Source: an uncultured Holophagaceae bacterium (GTDB taxonomy: Bacteria > Acidobacteriota > Holophagae > Holophagales > Holophagaceae). From it: a stretch of 5,289 nucleotides of DNA. Below, piece after piece: positions 5,047 to 5,289 of the stretch (positions within the stretch are counted from its first letter, which is position 1; the number at the start of each line of letters is the position of its first letter). Made by a program: the position numbers and the translations under genes. The stretch lies in the NCBI GenBank assembly GCA_903876615.1, contig CAIRAS010000355.1, positions 1 through 5,289 of the forward strand, written 5' to 3'. The notes below the pieces were generated by a model. The model saw only the letters and a list, made by a program, of their open reading frames with translations. It had not been told where the DNA came from and searched no databases.

Positions 5047-5289
5047 ATGCCTGCCTCTCTCCCCGAGCAGAAGCGGAAACGCCCCGCCAACCTGAGCCTG
5101 AGTGCTGAGCGGCTGCAGTTTGGGCAGCGCTTTGCGCGAGCGCATCAGACGTCCCTCTCCCAAGTGGTGGAAGACCTCCTGGGAGCGCTTGAAGGTTCCG
5201 TGCCCCCCGGTTCGATCGCCTCGCCCAGCGACGATCCCCTCGATGGCATGCTCGCAGGCTGGCCCGAGCTCGACAAAAAGGCCCTCCGG
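5047..5289 (+). CDS. Ribbon-helix-helix antitoxin-like protein, DUF6364-type (3' end missing)
   Basis: 81 codons are visible and the frame is open at the right edge. After a basic N-terminus (EQKRKRP, residues 7-13) comes ANLSLSAE (14-21), resembling the DNA-contacting beta strand of ribbon-helix-helix proteins. It is followed by helix-like RLQFGQRFARAHQT and by SLSQVVEDLLGALE, where the SLSQ turn starts the second helix. A Pro/Ser/Asp-rich linker leads to DPLDGMLAGWPELDKKALR, a C-terminal pattern I associate with DUF6364-type antitoxins. Such proteins dimerise, bind operator DNA and neutralise a toxin, often of the PIN-domain (VapC) type encoded immediately downstream; that partner is outside the window. 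The family name is from memory of the pattern, not a search. A free-standing CopG-like repressor is the alternative. The promoter and palindrome directly upstream support autoregulation. Confidence 0.8.
   Translation, partial: MPASLPEQKRKRPANLSLSAERLQFGQRFARAHQTSLSQVVEDLLGALEGSVPPGSIASPSDDPLDGMLAGWPELDKKALR

Overview
The window looks like chromosomal DNA from a GC-rich, free-living bacterium. Coding DNA is strongly GC-rich with G/C-biased third codon positions, while the one long intergenic gap is AT-rich. A very large CotA-type multicopper oxidase beside pantothenate genes would fit an environmental, possibly metal-cycling lineage such as Acidobacteriota (Holophagae/Geothrix-like) or a Geobacter-like group. 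This taxonomic guess is inference and weak.

Layout, left to right. (1) Positions 1-2538, minus strand: a secreted multicopper oxidase. Its first 846 codons are visible; its C-terminus, with the last copper motif, lies beyond the left edge. (2) Positions 2539-3201: a 663-bp gene-free gap between the divergent oxidase and panB. It holds a CRP/FNR-type site placed at class II activator distance from an oxidase-directed -10 box, a perfect 12-bp inverted repeat at its two ends, a GC-rich island with several hairpins, and two tandem stem-loops ahead of panB. (3) Positions 3202-4065 and 4118-4975, plus strand: panB and panC, separated by 52 bp and probably co-transcribed. (4) Positions 4976-5289: a well-formed promoter overlapping a near-perfect palindrome, followed by the start of a ribbon-helix-helix antitoxin-like gene cut by the right edge.

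How the genes work together: PanB makes ketopantoate from alpha-ketoisovalerate and PanC condenses pantoate with beta-alanine, giving two steps of the vitamin B5/CoA pathway. The ketopantoate reductase (PanE or IlvC) and aspartate decarboxylase (PanD) are not in the window. The oxidase is functionally separate and probably acts outside the cytoplasm. The antitoxin-like gene has its own promoter and a likely autoregulatory operator, and its toxin partner, if present, should lie just past the right edge.

The pan genes are ordinary. The parts most worth a second look are the oversized oxidase, its apparent CRP/FNR-controlled promoter, the unexplained GC-rich island in the intergenic gap, and the palindromic operator of the antitoxin gene.
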